Positions 26,329 to 36,125 of a stretch of 64,000 nt of DNA are shown here, in pieces (the first letter of the stretch is position 1; every line of letters begins with the position of its first letter). The translations under genes were made by a program, and so were the position numbers. This stretch comes from Achromobacter pestifer (lineage in GTDB: Bacteria > Pseudomonadota > Gammaproteobacteria > Burkholderiales > Burkholderiaceae_B). Below the pieces are notes generated by a model. The model searched no databases and was not told the DNA's origin. It was given only the letters and a program-made list of their open reading frames with translations. The DNA lies in NCBI RefSeq assembly GCF_013267355.1, contig NZ_CP053985.1, positions 1,860,001-1,924,000 on the forward strand. The letters run 5' to 3'.

Positions 26329-27738
26329 ATGAATCGTGGCCTCCACAAACTGGCGAGTAGCATCAAGCGCAAAGTTGCTGCCCTGTTTGCGCCCGTTGAG
26401 CCCAAGCCCCAGCGCTCGGGACTTTTCCGCCGCACTATTCTCGTCACCGCCATTGGTCTGTTCGCAGGCGCCGCCGCCCTAGGCATGGTGCAGCAACCCG
26501 ACCGCACCGAACTCCCCCCTTCGCGCATCATCAGCAGCGTCCTGCCGCTAAGCGCCGAGCAAGTCGAAGTCAGCACCCCCAGCGCCGCCCCCTACATCAG
26601 CGAAACCCGGATCCGCGCCGGCGACACGCTGGCCGCGGTGCTGCAGCGCCTGGAACTGGACGTGCCCAGCCTGCAGACCTTCCTGACGCACGAAGCCAGC
26701 GCCCGCAGCATCTACAAGCTGTACCCGGGCCGCTCAGTGCAGGCCGCGACGGACGAGGCCGGCAACCTGATCTGGCTGCGTTACATCCACACCCCCGGCA
26801 ACGAGACGGATGGCCAGGTCGTGACGCGCATGCTGCACGTCGCGCCCGCGGGCGACAGCTACAAGGCCGAGGAAATCACCGAAAGCACCGAGCGCCAGAC
26901 CCGCGTCGCCGTGGGCACGATCCGCTCGTCGCTGTTCGGCGCCACCGACGCCGCCGGCATCCCGGACTCGGTCACCATGCAGATGGCCGACATCCTCAGC
27001 GCCAAGATCGACTTCTTGCGCGACCTGCGCCAAGGCGACCAGTTCCGCGTGGTCTACGAAGTGCGTTCGCACGACGGCCGCTACGCGGGCGCTGGCCGCG
27101 TGCTGGCTCTGGAATTCATCAACGGCGACAAGACCTACAACGCCGTCTGGTTCAGCCCCGACGAGAAGAGCGGCTCGTACTACGACTTCGACGGCACCAG
27201 CCTGCGCGGCGCCTTCCTGCGCACCGCCCTGAAGTTCAGCCGCATCAGCTCGACGTTCGGCATGCGCATGCACCCCATCCACAAGACTTGGACGGGACAC
27301 AAGGGCGTGGACTACGCCGCGCCCTCGGGCACGCCGATCCACTCCACGGCCGACGGCACGGTGGAATTCTCCGGTTGGCAGAACGGCTACGGCAACGTCG
27401 TCATCGTCAAGCACCACGGCAAGTACACGACGCTGTACGCCCACCAGAGCCGCATCGCCGAAGGCATCACCAAGGGCTCGAAGATCTCGCAGGGCCAGCT
27501 GCTGGGCTATGTCGGCGCCACCGGCTGGGCCACCGGCCCGCACCTGCACTACGAATTCCGCGTGGACAACCAGCCTATCGATCCGCTGTCGGTGGACCTG
27601 CCGGTCGCCCGCAGCCTGGAACCCGCCGAAGTCCGCGCCTTCAACCAAGCCGTGGGACCGTACAAGGCGCAGATCCAGCTGCTGACGGAATTCCAGCAGA
27701 CCCTGCCCGACGCCCTGACCAACGTGGCCAGCCGCTAA
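26329..27738 (+). CDS. M23 family peptidoglycan DD-endopeptidase
   Basis: 469 residues. A membrane anchor at about 36-54 (TILVTAIGLFAGAAALGMV) follows a basic cytosolic tail, so the enzyme sits in the periplasm tethered to the inner membrane. Residues about 90-250 form a LysM/OapA-like and SH3-like region (IRAGDTLAAVLQRLEL). The C-terminal LytM domain has all zinc and catalytic residues: H324 and D328 (GHKGVDY), then H405 and H407 (GPHLHYEF). It is of the MepM/ShyA type, so it should cut peptide cross-links during wall growth. The next gene recycles anhydroMurNAc. Confidence 0.95.
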   Translation: MNRGLHKLASSIKRKVAALFAPVEPKPQRSGLFRRTILVTAIGLFAGAAALGMVQQPDRTELPPSRIISSVLPLSAEQVEVSTPSAAPYISETRIRAGDTLAAVLQRLELDVPSLQTFLTHEASARSIYKLYPGRSVQAATDEAGNLIWLRYIHTPGNETDGQVVTRMLHVAPAGDSYKAEEITESTERQTRVAVGTIRSSLFGATDAAGIPDSVTMQMADILSAKIDFLRDLRQGDQFRVVYEVRSHDGRYAGAGRVLALEFINGDKTYNAVWFSPDEKSGSYYDFDGTSLRGAFLRTALKFSRISSTFGMRMHPIHKTWTGHKGVDYAAPSGTPIHSTADGTVEFSGWQNGYGNVVIVKHHGKYTTLYAHQSRIAEGITKGSKISQGQLLGYVGATGWATGPHLHYEFRVDNQPIDPLSVDLPVARSLEPAEVRAFNQAVGPYKAQIQLLTEFQQTLPDALTNVASR

Positions 27739-27760
27739 AGCCGGCCCCACGTCCCGTCAA

Positions 27761-27803
27761 AAGCGGCCCCGCACTTTCAGCTGCGCGGCCGCTTTTTCTT
27801 TTT
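27761..27803 (+). terminator. terminator between the M23 peptidase gene and anmK
   Basis: Stem AAGCGGCCCCGCA with TGCGCGGCCGCTT, then TTTTTCTTTTT on the plus strand. It ends ten bases before the anmK start, so anmK is probably transcribed by read-through or from an embedded promoter. Confidence 0.8.
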
Positions 27804-27813
27804 CGAGGCCCCC

Positions 27814-28935
27814 GTGAATCCTTCCACCACTAACGCGCAGCTCTTTATCGGGCTAATGTCGGGCACCAGCGTCGACGGCGTGGACGGCGTGCTGGTACGG
27901 CTGGCCGACGGCCAGGCGCCGGCCGTGCTCGCCAGCGCCAGCCTCCCGATGCCGGCGGACCTGCGGCGCGAACTGCTGGCCCTGAACCAGTCCGGCGACG
28001 ACGAACTGGCCCGCGCCGCGCTGGCTGCAAACGGGCTCGCCCGCCTGTACGCTCAGGCCGTGGCCGCCCTGCTCCAGCAAGCCGGTGTGCCAGCCGGCGA
28101 TGTGACCGCCATCGGTGCGCATGGCCAGACTGTCCGGCACCGCCCCGATCTAGGCTACACCGTGCAGCTCAATGCCCCCGCCCTGCTGGCGGAATTGGCT
28201 GGCATCGACGTGGTGGCGGATTTCCGCAGCCGCGACGTGGCGGCGGGCGGCCAGGGCGCGCCGCTGGTGCCGCCCTTCCATGCCGCCATTTTCGGCGCGC
28301 CGCAAGGCCGCGCCGTCCTCAATCTGGGCGGCATCGCCAACGTGACACTGCTGGAACCCGGACACGCGCCCCGCGGCTTCGATACCGGCCCCGCCAACGT
28401 CCTGCTGGACGGCTGGTGCCAGCGTCACCTGGGCCTGCCGTATGACGCGGACGGCCGCTGGGCCGCGACGGGGCAGGTCCTGGCGCCGCTGCTGGAGCAG
28501 CTCCTGGCCAGCGAGCCCTGGTTCGCCCTGCCCCCGCCCAAGTCCACCGGACGCGACCTGTTCAACATGCAATGGCTGGACGATCGCCTGGCCGCGTTCG
28601 ACGGCCCCAAGCCCGAGCCGCAAGACGTGCAGGCCACATTGCAGCGCCTGACGGCGCGCACGGTGGCCAACGCCGTCGATGCCGCGGCAGCAGGCACGCA
28701 GGAAGTCTTCGTCTGTGGCGGCGGCGCGCGCAACGCGGGCTTGATGCGCGAGCTGGCGTACTGCCTGCAACGGCCCGTGTACGCCACGGATACGTTGGGC
28801 GTGCCGGCGCAGGAAGTCGAGGCCCTGGCGTTCGCCTGGCTGGCGCAAGCCTTCGTGCAGCGCAGGCCGGCAGGCCTGCCCGCCGTCACTGGCGCGCACG
28901 GCCCGCGCATCCTGGGCGCGCTCTATCCCGCCTGA
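27814..28935 (+). CDS. anmK: anhydro-N-acetylmuramic acid kinase
   Basis: 373 residues from a GTG start. Phosphorylates and opens 1,6-anhydroMurNAc released during wall turnover; cytosolic, peptidoglycan recycling. Diagnostic blocks: [16 protein letters not shown] at the N-terminus, [37 protein letters not shown], and [12 protein letters not shown] near the ATP site. The neighbouring M23 endopeptidase gives a matching context. Confidence 0.97.
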   Translation: MNPSTTNAQLFIGLMSGTSVDGVDGVLVRLADGQAPAVLASASLPMPADLRRELLALNQSGDDELARAALAANGLARLYAQAVAALLQQAGVPAGDVTAIGAHGQTVRHRPDLGYTVQLNAPALLAELAGIDVVADFRSRDVAAGGQGAPLVPPFHAAIFGAPQGRAVLNLGGIANVTLLEPGHAPRGFDTGPANVLLDGWCQRHLGLPYDADGRWAATGQVLAPLLEQLLASEPWFALPPPKSTGRDLFNMQWLDDRLAAFDGPKPEPQDVQATLQRLTARTVANAVDAAAAGTQEVFVCGGGARNAGLMRELAYCLQRPVYATDTLGVPAQEVEALAFAWLAQAFVQRRPAGLPAVTGAHGPRILGALYPA

Positions 28936-28952
28936 AAGCCGCGCGCCCATGC

Positions 28953-28988
28953 AAAAAAGCCCTTCGGCAAACCGAAGGGCTTTTTCTT
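28953..28988. terminator. bidirectional terminator between anmK and erpA
   Basis: Stem AAAGCCCTTCGG / CCGAAGGGCTTT with a CAAA loop, flanked by an A-run on one side and TTTTTCTTTT on the other. It serves both convergent genes. Confidence 0.92.
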
Positions 28989-29003
28989 TTCCTGCCCGGA
29001 TGA

Positions 29004-29375
29004 TTACACCGAGAACGAGGAACCGCAGCCGCAGGTGGTGCTGGCGTTGGGATTGCGGATGACGAACTGCGCGCCTTCCAGGTCTTCCTTGTAGTCGATC
29101 TCTGCGCCGACCAGGTACTGGAAGCTCATCGGGTCGACCAGCAGTTGCACGCCGGCCTTGTCCAGCACGGTGTCGTCATCGTTCACGACTTCGTCGAAGG
29201 TGAAGCCGTACTGGAAACCCGAACAGCCTCCACCCTGCACGAAAACGCGCAGCTTCAGCTCAGGATTGCCTTCTTCGGCCAACAGATCCTTCACCTTGGC
29301 CGCAGCCGAGTCGGTAAACACCAGGGGAGCAGGCGGGGCGGCCTGCAGGTCGACGGTTTCGGTCACTGCATTCAT
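29004..29375 (-). CDS. erpA: iron-sulfur cluster insertion protein
   Basis: 123 residues, A-type Fe-S carrier. The three conserved cysteines are Cys51 ([11 protein letters not shown]) and Cys115/Cys117 ([11 protein letters not shown]). It delivers Fe-S clusters to apo-enzymes in the cytosol, in E. coli including the isoprenoid pathway enzymes. AGGAG precedes the ATG at 29375. Confidence 0.97.
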   Translation of the reverse strand: MNAVTETVDLQAAPPAPLVFTDSAAAKVKDLLAEEGNPELKLRVFVQGGGCSGFQYGFTFDEVVNDDDTVLDKAGVQLLVDPMSFQYLVGAEIDYKEDLEGAQFVIRNPNASTTCGCGSSFSV

Positions 29376-29461
29376 GGTTCACTCCTGGCCGGTTCGGCCA
29401 TATTTCGGTGAGCGGCAACGGCGCTCGCATAGTGTCACTATAGCGCAGGGCTTGCGCAGAC

Positions 29462-30208
29462 TCAAAGTTCGAGCTTGACGCTTCTTGACGCCCGGACGGT
29501 ATCGCCCTCCAGGACGCTGACCGTCACGCTTTCGGGGACAAATCCCTCCGGCAGCGCCAGGATGCCCTGGCTGCGCTGGTATTGATCGAACTGCAGGGCC
29601 AGCGGCGAGGTCGGCGCGCTGTCGCCAGGGATGGCGACGGAGCCGGACTCGGCCTTGACCTGCATGGGCGCCAGATCCACCTTCACGGTTTCGCCCTTCA
29701 GGATGCCGGTGGCCTGGAACCGCAAGGCGCCCGAGAACGGGGAGGCGCCGTTGCGGCCGCTGCGCATCAACAGGACCTTGTAGCGCAGGCCGCCGCCGCT
29801 GCGGTCGATCTCGACGCCGCGGATATCCACCGAACCCTCGGGGCCCGGCGGCAACAACTGCTCATAGAACGCCAGCTGATCGCGCACCCTGCCGACTTCG
29901 GCTTGAGCCGCGCGCAGCTGCGTTTCCAGCTCCTGGCGCGCCGCGCGTTCGATGACGAGTTCGCCATCGGCGGTGTCGAGTTGCCCTTGCGTGTAGCGCA
30001 ACTGCGTCGACTGCTGACGCCTGGCCTCTTCCGCGACCTCGGCCTGCCGGGCGCTGATCACCACGGCGTCCTGCGGCCGGTACAGCTTGCGGGCGTAGAA
30101 AAAACTGGCGGAGCCGCCCAGCAGCACGCCGATCAGCAAGCCCACGAGTACGCGTGCCAACCCGCCGGCGGGGCGAGACTGGGGCGTGGTGGAGGAATCG
30201 GCGGGCAT
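29462..30208 (-). CDS. DUF6776-like membrane protein with coiled coil
   Basis: 248 residues. One transmembrane helix near 19-38 (LARVLVGLLIGVLLGGSASFF), then a long coiled coil (about 50-115, EEARRQQSTQLRYTQGQLD onwards), then a beta-rich domain ending in Lys-Leu-Glu-Leu. The topology predicts a periplasmic C-terminal domain. I recognise it as the uncharacterised family usually next to argC in Burkholderiales. From memory, many relatives carry a bactofilin gene between it and erpA; none is present here. Confidence 0.75.
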   Translation of the reverse strand: MPADSSTTPQSRPAGGLARVLVGLLIGVLLGGSASFFYARKLYRPQDAVVISARQAEVAEEARRQQSTQLRYTQGQLDTADGELVIERAARQELETQLRAAQAEVGRVRDQLAFYEQLLPPGPEGSVDIRGVEIDRSGGGLRYKVLLMRSGRNGASPFSGALRFQATGILKGETVKVDLAPMQVKAESGSVAIPGDSAPTSPLALQFDQYQRSQGILALPEGFVPESVTVSVLEGDTVRASRSVKLEL

Positions 30209-30252
30209 AAAGAGCGGCGGCTTGCGGCCTTATGGCTGCAAGCCTGCGTACA

Positions 30253-31317
30253 TCAGGGCAGGATCGCGACCTGGTCCAGGCCGGTCGATTCGGGGATGCC
30301 GAACATCAGGTTCATGTTCTGCACGGCCTGGCCGGCGGCGCCCTTGACCAGGTTGTCCTGGACCACCAGGACAATCAGCTGATCGCCATTGCCCGGACGG
30401 CTGAGCGCGATGCGCAGGTTGTTGGAAGCGCGCACCGAACGGGTTTCGGGCAGGCTGCCGGCAGGCATCACGTCGACGAAGGGCTCGTCGGCGTAGCGCT
30501 GTTCGAACAGGGCCTGGAAGTCCGTGTCGCGGGCTTCCGGCAGGATGCGCGCGTAGAGGGTGGAGAACATGCCGCGGATCATCGGCACCAGATGCGGCAC
30601 GAAGGTCAGGCCGACCTGGCCGCCAGCGATCTTTTCCAGCTGCGCGACGATTTCAGGATGGTGACGGTGGCCGGCCACGCCGTAGGCCTTGAAGTTGTCG
30701 GAGGCTTCGGAGAAGAGCGAGCCCACTTCGGCCTTGCGGCCAGCGCCCGACACGCCCGACTTGCAGTCGGCGATCAGGGTCTGGGCATCGATCAGCTTCT
30801 TGCCGCCTTCGAGCAGCGGGGCCAGGCCCAGCAGCACGGTGGTGGGGTAGCAGCCGGGGTTGCCGATGACGCGGGCCTTGGAGATGGCCTCGCGGTTCAG
30901 CTCCACCAGGCCATACTGGGACTCGGCCAGGATGTCCGGGCAGGTGTGGGGAATCTTGTACCAGCGTTCGAAGGTGGGGATGTCCTGCAGGCGGAAGTCC
31001 GCGGCCAGGTCAATGACCTTGGTGCCCGCATTGATGAGTTCCTGGGCCTGGGCCATGGCCACGCCGTGGGGCGTCGCGAAGAACACGACGTCGCAATCCG
31101 TCAGCGTGGCCTTTTCCGGCGCCGAGAAGGCGAGGTTCACGCGGCCGCGCAGGTTCGGGTACATGTCAGCCACCGGCAGCCCGTCTTCCTTGCGGGACGT
31201 GATGGCGGTCAATTCCACATTGGGATGCTGCGACAGCAAGCGCAGCAGCTCGACGCCGGTGTAACCGGTGCCGCCGACGATACCAACCTTGATGCGGGTG
31301 TTCGATGCTTGGGCCAT
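30253..31317 (-). CDS. argC: N-acetyl-gamma-glutamyl-phosphate reductase
   Basis: 354 residues, long-form ArgC. Reduces acetylglutamyl phosphate with NADPH in arginine synthesis. NADP-binding start [19 protein letters not shown]; catalytic Cys in [26 protein letters not shown] later. It lies between the DUF6776-like gene and rpsI on the same strand, the common betaproteobacterial order, but with a 212-base gap and a terminator behind rpsI. Confidence 0.97.
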   Translation of the reverse strand: MAQASNTRIKVGIVGGTGYTGVELLRLLSQHPNVELTAITSRKEDGLPVADMYPNLRGRVNLAFSAPEKATLTDCDVVFFATPHGVAMAQAQELINAGTKVIDLAADFRLQDIPTFERWYKIPHTCPDILAESQYGLVELNREAISKARVIGNPGCYPTTVLLGLAPLLEGGKKLIDAQTLIADCKSGVSGAGRKAEVGSLFSEASDNFKAYGVAGHRHHPEIVAQLEKIAGGQVGLTFVPHLVPMIRGMFSTLYARILPEARDTDFQALFEQRYADEPFVDVMPAGSLPETRSVRASNNLRIALSRPGNGDQLIVLVVQDNLVKGAAGQAVQNMNLMFGIPESTGLDQVAILP

Positions 31318-31491
31318 GATGTGTGCTCTTCGTAGAACGAGGATCGATTGTATCGCTCGGGAAAGCGGGTGTTGCGGCTAAGAGCCCGAAATGGCACCGC
31401 AGCCCTTCTTTCCGACCGGGCGGAATGCGCGGAGTTCCGCGCGGGACGCACAGCGGCCGAACGAAGTCCGGCGCTGGAACTGAAGGTGCGA

Positions 31492-31519
31492 AAAAAAGCC
31501 CGCCGAAGCGGGCTTTTTT
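31492..31519 (-). terminator. terminator after rpsI
   Basis: GCCCGC-CGAA-GCGGGC stem-loop flanked by A6 and T6, eleven bases after the rpsI stop; works in both directions. Confidence 0.9.
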
Positions 31520-31529
31520 GAGCAGCGTA

Positions 31530-31922
31530 TTAACGCTTGCTGAACTGCTTGCGCCGACGTGCCTTGCGGAAGCCGACCTTCTTGCGTTCGACTTCGCGGG
31601 CATCGCGGGTGACAAAGCCAGCTTGCGACAGTGCGGGCTTCAGGGTCGCGTCGTAATCGATCAGGGCACGCGTGATGCCGTGACGGATTGCGCCGGCCTG
31701 GCCGGTTTCGCCGCCGCCGTGCACATTGACCTTGATGTCGAACGTTTCCAGGTGGCTGGTCAATTCCAGCGGCTGGCGCACGATCATGCGGCCGGTTTCG
31801 CGGGCGAAGAAGTCGTCGACGGGCTTGCCGTTGACAACGATCTTACCCGTGCCCTTCTTGATGAAAACGCGAGCCACCGAGGTTTTGCGACGGCCGGTTC
31901 CGTAATTCCAGTTACCGATCAT
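31530..31922 (-). CDS. rpsI: 30S ribosomal protein S9
   Basis: 130 residues ending in the conserved basic [17 protein letters not shown] tail that reaches the ribosomal P site. The N-terminus ([15 protein letters not shown]) and [15 protein letters not shown] are standard. Follows rplM with nine bases between, the universal L13-S9 operon. Confidence 0.99.
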   Translation of the reverse strand: MIGNWNYGTGRRKTSVARVFIKKGTGKIVVNGKPVDDFFARETGRMIVRQPLELTSHLETFDIKVNVHGGGETGQAGAIRHGITRALIDYDATLKPALSQAGFVTRDAREVERKKVGFRKARRRKQFSKR

Positions 31923-31931
31923 GGCGTTTCC

Positions 31932-32360
31932 TTAGATATCCAGCGTCTTGGGCTGCTGGGCGGTGTGCGGGTGCTCGGCACCGGCGTACACCTTCAGTTT
32001 CTTGATCATGGCGTAGCCCAGAGGACCCTTGGGCAGCATGCCCTTGACAGCCTTCTGGATGGCGCGGCCGGGAAAACGCTCTTGCATCTTCTCGAAGTTC
32101 GTTTCACGGATACCGCCCGGGTACGTCGTGTGGCGGAAGTACTTCTTGTCCTTCGCCTTGGCGCCCGTAACAACGATATCGGCAGCGTTGACGATGACGA
32201 TGTAGTCACCCGTATCAACGTGCGGCGTGAATTCAGGTTTGTGCTTGCCACGCAGACGACGTGCGACTTCGCTGGCCACACGACCGAGGACTTTGCCCTT
32301 GGCGTCGATCACAAACCAGTCACGTTGGACTTCATGCGGCTTGGCCACAAAGGTCTTCAT
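31932..32360 (-). CDS. rplM: 50S ribosomal protein L13
   Basis: 142 residues from ATG 32360 ([20 protein letters not shown]); AGGA is seven bases upstream, and a longer frame to 32447 reads through the leader hairpin. Contains [17 protein letters not shown] core ([20 protein letters not shown]) and the [19 protein letters not shown] segment. First gene of the rplM-rpsI operon. Confidence 0.99.
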   Translation of the reverse strand: MKTFVAKPHEVQRDWFVIDAKGKVLGRVASEVARRLRGKHKPEFTPHVDTGDYIVIVNAADIVVTGAKAKDKKYFRHTTYPGGIRETNFEKMQERFPGRAIQKAVKGMLPKGPLGYAMIKKLKVYAGAEHPHTAQQPKTLDI

Positions 32361-32386
32361 GATGGTTCCTAAGAATAAAAATTTCC

Positions 32387-32414
32387 CTGGCTGGACCATC
32401 CAGCCAGTTTTTTT
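32387..32414. promoter_or_regulatory. hairpin in the rplM leader
   Basis: Nine-base stem CTGGCTGGA / TCCAGCCAG with a CCA loop, about 27 bases upstream of the rplM start; on the plus strand a T7 run follows, on the minus strand it lies just before the Shine-Dalgarno region. Either a terminator for plus-strand read-through or an autoregulatory leader for L13. Confidence 0.45.
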
Positions 32415-32647
32415 CCCTGAACTGGACCGAATCCCGGAAAAAACCACTAGGGTTTTCGACAGATTCAGTCGATATCAGCGTCTTGCCTAAGCGTTATTAC
32501 CCGCCCGTGCATTGGCCAAAATGAGGGAAAGCCTGCGATTCTACCACAGCTGCTCAAAAAGTGGGCAACTCATTCGCGTTCGGGAAATGCGGCGACGGCG
32601 CCCTGAGGCGCCGCCACATCTGCCAATATCAGGGACACACGCCCCGA

Positions 32648-33358
32648 TCAGGCGCCCAGATAGGCTTCCAGCACGCGGGGGTGGCCCAGCAGTTCACGGC
32701 CCGTGCCCGTCAGCGCCATGGCGCCGTTCTCCAGCACATAACCATGCTGCGCGATCTTCAGCGCCTGGCGCACGTTCTGCTCGACCAGGAACAGGGTCAG
32801 GCCGTCGGCGTTGATCGCGCGCAGGGAGCGGAAGATCTCCTGCACCACGATGGGCGCCAGCCCCATGGATGGCTCGTCCAGCAGCAGCAGGCGCGGCTTG
32901 GCCATCAAGGCCCGGCCGATGGCCAGCATCTGCTGTTCGCCGCCGGACAGGTTGCCGGCGATGCCAGTGATCCGTTCCTTCAGGCGCGGGAACAGGTTGA
33001 ACACGTATTCCAGGTCCGAGTCGACGTTCTTGAGGCCGCGGCGGTAGGCGCCCAGCTCCAGGTTTTCGAGCACGGTCATGGTGGTGAGGATGGCCCGCCC
33101 TTCCGGCACCTGGACGATGCCGCGCGCCACCAGCTGATGGGGCGGCAGGTTGGTGATGTCCTCGCCTTCGAAGATGATCTTGCCGCGCGCCTTGGGCAAC
33201 AGGCCCGACAACGCCAGCAGCGTGGTCGATTTGCCAGCGCCGTTGGCGCCGACCAGGGCGGTGATTTCCTTGGCGTTCAGGTCCAGGTCGATGCCGCGGA
33301 CGGCCTCGATGTGGCCGTAATTGACCTCGAGGCCGCGGACTTCCAGCATGGCGCTCAT
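32648..33358 (-). CDS. livF: branched-chain amino acid ABC transporter ATP-binding protein LivF
   Basis: 236 residues from ATG 33358 with GGAGG seven bases upstream. Walker A GANGAGKST, signature LSGGEQQMLAIGRAL, Walker B LLLLDEPSMGL. LivF-type features: TVLENLELGAYRR and the LVEQNVRQAL end. Last gene of the livK-H-M-G-F cluster, 55 bases after livG. Confidence 0.97.
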   Translation of the reverse strand: MSAMLEVRGLEVNYGHIEAVRGIDLDLNAKEITALVGANGAGKSTTLLALSGLLPKARGKIIFEGEDITNLPPHQLVARGIVQVPEGRAILTTMTVLENLELGAYRRGLKNVDSDLEYVFNLFPRLKERITGIAGNLSGGEQQMLAIGRALMAKPRLLLLDEPSMGLAPIVVQEIFRSLRAINADGLTLFLVEQNVRQALKIAQHGYVLENGAMALTGTGRELLGHPRVLEAYLGA

Positions 33359-33413
33359 TGTGCAGCCTCCGCGCAATGCGCTACGGTATTCGTCTTGGGA
33401 GCGGCCCGGCGAC

Positions 33414-34202
33414 TCATTTGGCGGCCCCCGCTTGTTCGGTGTCTTCGTCGTCTTCGCGGCCCAGATAGGCTTCGATGACCTGTTCGTTGTTGCGGATCTC
33501 TTCGGGGCCGCCGCAAGCGATGATCTTGCCGAAGTTCAGCACCGCGATGCGCTCGCACAGGCCCATGACGAAACGCATGTCGTGCTCGATCATGAGGATG
33601 GTGTAGCCGCGGTCGCGGATCGCCAGGATCTCGTGCATGAGCTCGGCGCGTTCGCCGGTGTTCATGCCGGCAACCGGCTCGTCCAGCAGCAACAGCTTGG
33701 GCTCGGTGGCCAGCGCGCGCGCCAGTTCCAGGCGGCGCTGTTCGCCGTAGGACAGGTTATCGGCTAGATCGTTGGCCTTGTGGTCCAGGCGCATCCAGGT
33801 GAGCAGTTCGTGCGCGCGCTCGCGGGCGCGCTGCTCGTGCTCGCGGTAGCCCGGCAGGCCCAGCAGCAGGCTGGGGAAGCCGTAGTTCATATGGCGGTAG
33901 GCGCCCACCACCACGTTTTCCAGCAGCGTCATCTCCTTGAAGAGACGGATGTTCTGGAACGTGCGGGCGATGCCCATGCGCGTGATGCGGTGCGGCTTCG
34001 TGTTCAGGACGCTCTGGCCGTTGAACGTGATGGTGCCGCCGCTGGGCGGCAGCAGGCCGGTGATGAGGTTGAACACCGTGGTCTTGCCGGCGCCGTTGGG
34101 GCCGATCAGGCCAAAGATGGCGCCCTCGGGCACGGACAGGCTGACGTCATGCAGCACATGCAGGCCGCCGAAGCTCTTGGAGACGGAAGAAAGCTCAAGC
34201 AT
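33414..34202 (-). CDS. livG: branched-chain amino acid ABC transporter ATP-binding protein LivG
   Basis: 262 residues from ATG 34202, eight bases inside the end of livM. Walker A GPNGAGKTT, signature LSYGEQRRLELARAL, Walker B LLLLDEPVAGM. The insertion typical of LivG (RTFQNIRLFKEMTLLENVVVG) separates it from LivF. Energises uptake of Leu/Ile/Val or related amino acids at the inner membrane. Confidence 0.97.
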   Translation of the reverse strand: MLELSSVSKSFGGLHVLHDVSLSVPEGAIFGLIGPNGAGKTTVFNLITGLLPPSGGTITFNGQSVLNTKPHRITRMGIARTFQNIRLFKEMTLLENVVVGAYRHMNYGFPSLLLGLPGYREHEQRARERAHELLTWMRLDHKANDLADNLSYGEQRRLELARALATEPKLLLLDEPVAGMNTGERAELMHEILAIRDRGYTILMIEHDMRFVMGLCERIAVLNFGKIIACGGPEEIRNNEQVIEAYLGREDDEDTEQAGAAK

Positions 34203-35070
34203 GGCGCTTGCCTCCCTGGCGTCCTTGGCGCATCCAGCGCTTGAAGCGCGCCGGATCCCAGATGCCTTGCGGCAGGAACAACACAATCACCACCAGAATC
34301 ACTCCGTTCGCGATCAGACGCAGATCGGCAAAACCGCGCAGCATCTCGGGCAACACGGTAATGATGAAGCTGCCCAGCACAGGACCGGCCAGGCCGCCGA
34401 TGCCGCCCAGGATGGCCATGGTCAGGATTTCCACGCCACGGTCGAAGCCGTATTCATTGGGACCGATGAAGAAGGTCAGGTGCGCGTTCAGGGCGCCGGC
34501 CAGACCCGCGATCATGGCGCCGGCCACGAAGGCCAGCATTTTGTTGGCGCGCACGTCGATGCCCATCAGGCCGGCCGCGGTTTCGTCGCCGCGGATGGCG
34601 TCGAACGAGCGTCCGATCTTGGAGGCGCGCACGCGCCACAGCACGAACAGCACGATGACGACCGCCAGCACCACATGCCACCACTGCGTCAGCTGCGGGA
34701 TGCCGTTAAGGCCCAGCGCGCCGCCAGTGACGGACTCGGTGTTGAGGATGGTCACGCGGACCACTTCGCCAAAGCCCAGCGTGGCCATGGCGAGATAGAC
34801 CCCGGACAGCCGTAAGGTCGGCAAACCTATCAGCGCCGCCACCAGCGCGGGCGCCGCCATGCCGCCGGCCAGGGCGACCGAGAACGGCGCGTCGTAGTTC
34901 ATGGTGAGCAGCGCGGCGGCGTACGCCCCGATGCCCATGAAGGCTGCGTTGGCCATGGCCAGCATGCCGCAAGCCAGGGTCAGCCAGATGGAGAGAGCCA
35001 GCAAGGCGTTGGTGCCCAGCGTGAGCACCAAGTTGCCGTAGATGGCCCAGAAGTTTTCGAATCCGCTCAT
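34195..35070 (-). CDS. livM: branched-chain amino acid ABC transporter permease LivM
   Basis: 291 residues with eight or more hydrophobic segments (LVLTLGTNALLALSIWLTLACGM, then AFMGIGAYAAALLTMNY and others). The ends KIGRSFDAIRGDETAAGLMGI form the conserved cytoplasmic coupling loop that docks on the ATPase. Three bases separate it from livH; it overlaps livG by eight. Confidence 0.96.
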   Translation of the reverse strand: MSGFENFWAIYGNLVLTLGTNALLALSIWLTLACGMLAMANAAFMGIGAYAAALLTMNYDAPFSVALAGGMAAPALVAALIGLPTLRLSGVYLAMATLGFGEVVRVTILNTESVTGGALGLNGIPQLTQWWHVVLAVVIVLFVLWRVRASKIGRSFDAIRGDETAAGLMGIDVRANKMLAFVAGAMIAGLAGALNAHLTFFIGPNEYGFDRGVEILTMAILGGIGGLAGPVLGSFIITVLPEMLRGFADLRLIANGVILVVIVLFLPQGIWDPARFKRWMRQGRQGGKRHA

Positions 35071-35073
35071 TCT

Positions 35074-35955
35074 TTAAGCCTTGCGTTGAACCACTTTGCC
35101 GAACAGACCTTGCGGGCGCACCAGCAGGATCAGGAACAGCAGGCCGAAAGCCACCGCATCGCGCATGGTGGAGCCGATGTAGGCCACCGACAGCACCTCG
35201 GCGAAACCCAGGAACAGGCCGCCCAGCATGGCGCCGCGGATGTCGCCCATGCCGCCCAGGATGATGACCGCGATGCCCTTGTGCAGCATCGGCTGGCCCA
35301 TCAGGGGGAACAGCGCGTTCGAGTACAGGCCGATCAGCACGCCGGCCACGCCGCCCAGGGCGGCCGCGGCGAACGAGGTGGTGACGAACAGCTTTTCGAC
35401 GTTGATGCCCAGCAGCCAGGCGGCCTTGGGCGATTCGGCGATGGCGCGCAGGGCGCGGCCGAATTGCGTGCGGCGCATGACGTACATCAGCACGGCCATC
35501 AGCGCGAAAGACAGGAAGATGATGCCCAGCTCGATCACCGTCAGGTGCAGGCCGGCGACCTCGATCACTTCCTCGGGCACGGTGCCGTGCGGGAAGCGCA
35601 GGTTGCTGGCACCGAAAATGCTCTGGGCGCCGTTATTCAGGATGATGCCTACGCCGATGGTGGCGATCATGGGAATCAAGTGGGGCGCGTTGCGCTTGCG
35701 CAGCGGCTTGAGCACCAGGTAATCGATGATGACCCCGGTGAAGCCCGCGACGAAGAACGCGGCCATCAGCCCGGCCCACAGGGGCAGGCTGAATTGCTGC
35801 ACGACGAACAGTGCCGCGTAGGCGCCAACCATGAAGACGGCGCCATGCGCCAGGTTGATCACCCCGAGCACGCCGAAGATCAGCGTGAAGCCCAGCGCGA
35901 ACAGTGCATACACACAGCCCAGCGACAAGGCATTGACGAATTGTTGTTCGAACAT
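35074..35955 (-). CDS. livH: branched-chain amino acid ABC transporter permease LivH
   Basis: 293 residues from ATG 35955; the frame reaches 36003, but the family starts at FEQQFVNALSLGCVYALFAL. Eight predicted membrane spans, with GFTLIFGVLGVINLAHGAVFM and the coupling loop FGRALRAIAESPKAAWLLGI. Partner of LivM. The gene lies behind a strong hairpin (36063-36097) separating it from the binding-protein gene. Confidence 0.96.
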   Translation of the reverse strand: MFEQQFVNALSLGCVYALFALGFTLIFGVLGVINLAHGAVFMVGAYAALFVVQQFSLPLWAGLMAAFFVAGFTGVIIDYLVLKPLRKRNAPHLIPMIATIGVGIILNNGAQSIFGASNLRFPHGTVPEEVIEVAGLHLTVIELGIIFLSFALMAVLMYVMRRTQFGRALRAIAESPKAAWLLGINVEKLFVTTSFAAAALGGVAGVLIGLYSNALFPLMGQPMLHKGIAVIILGGMGDIRGAMLGGLFLGFAEVLSVAYIGSTMRDAVAFGLLFLILLVRPQGLFGKVVQRKA

Positions 35956-36062
35956 GATGGGACTTTCCAAAGCTGTGAGGGCCCCATGCAGTGCCCACTG
36001 CATGGCCTTGAGCCTCCCGGCAGGGAGGCGCTTCTTCTAGGGTGAGGGCCCTGCGATAAAAA

Positions 36063-36102
36063 GCGCCTTGCGGACGGCCACGCCGTCCGCAAGGCGCATC
36101 CC
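36063..36102 (-). terminator. strong hairpin between the binding-protein gene and livH
   Basis: Perfect 16-base stem GCGCCTTGCGGACGGC / GCCGTCCGCAAGGCGC with a three-base loop; on the minus strand a TTTTTATCG tail follows. It lies after the binding-protein stop at 36126 and before livH, so it probably lets most transcripts end after the binding protein. Confidence 0.85.
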
Positions 36103-36125
36103 CCCCGCGCGGGGATGCGTAGCGC

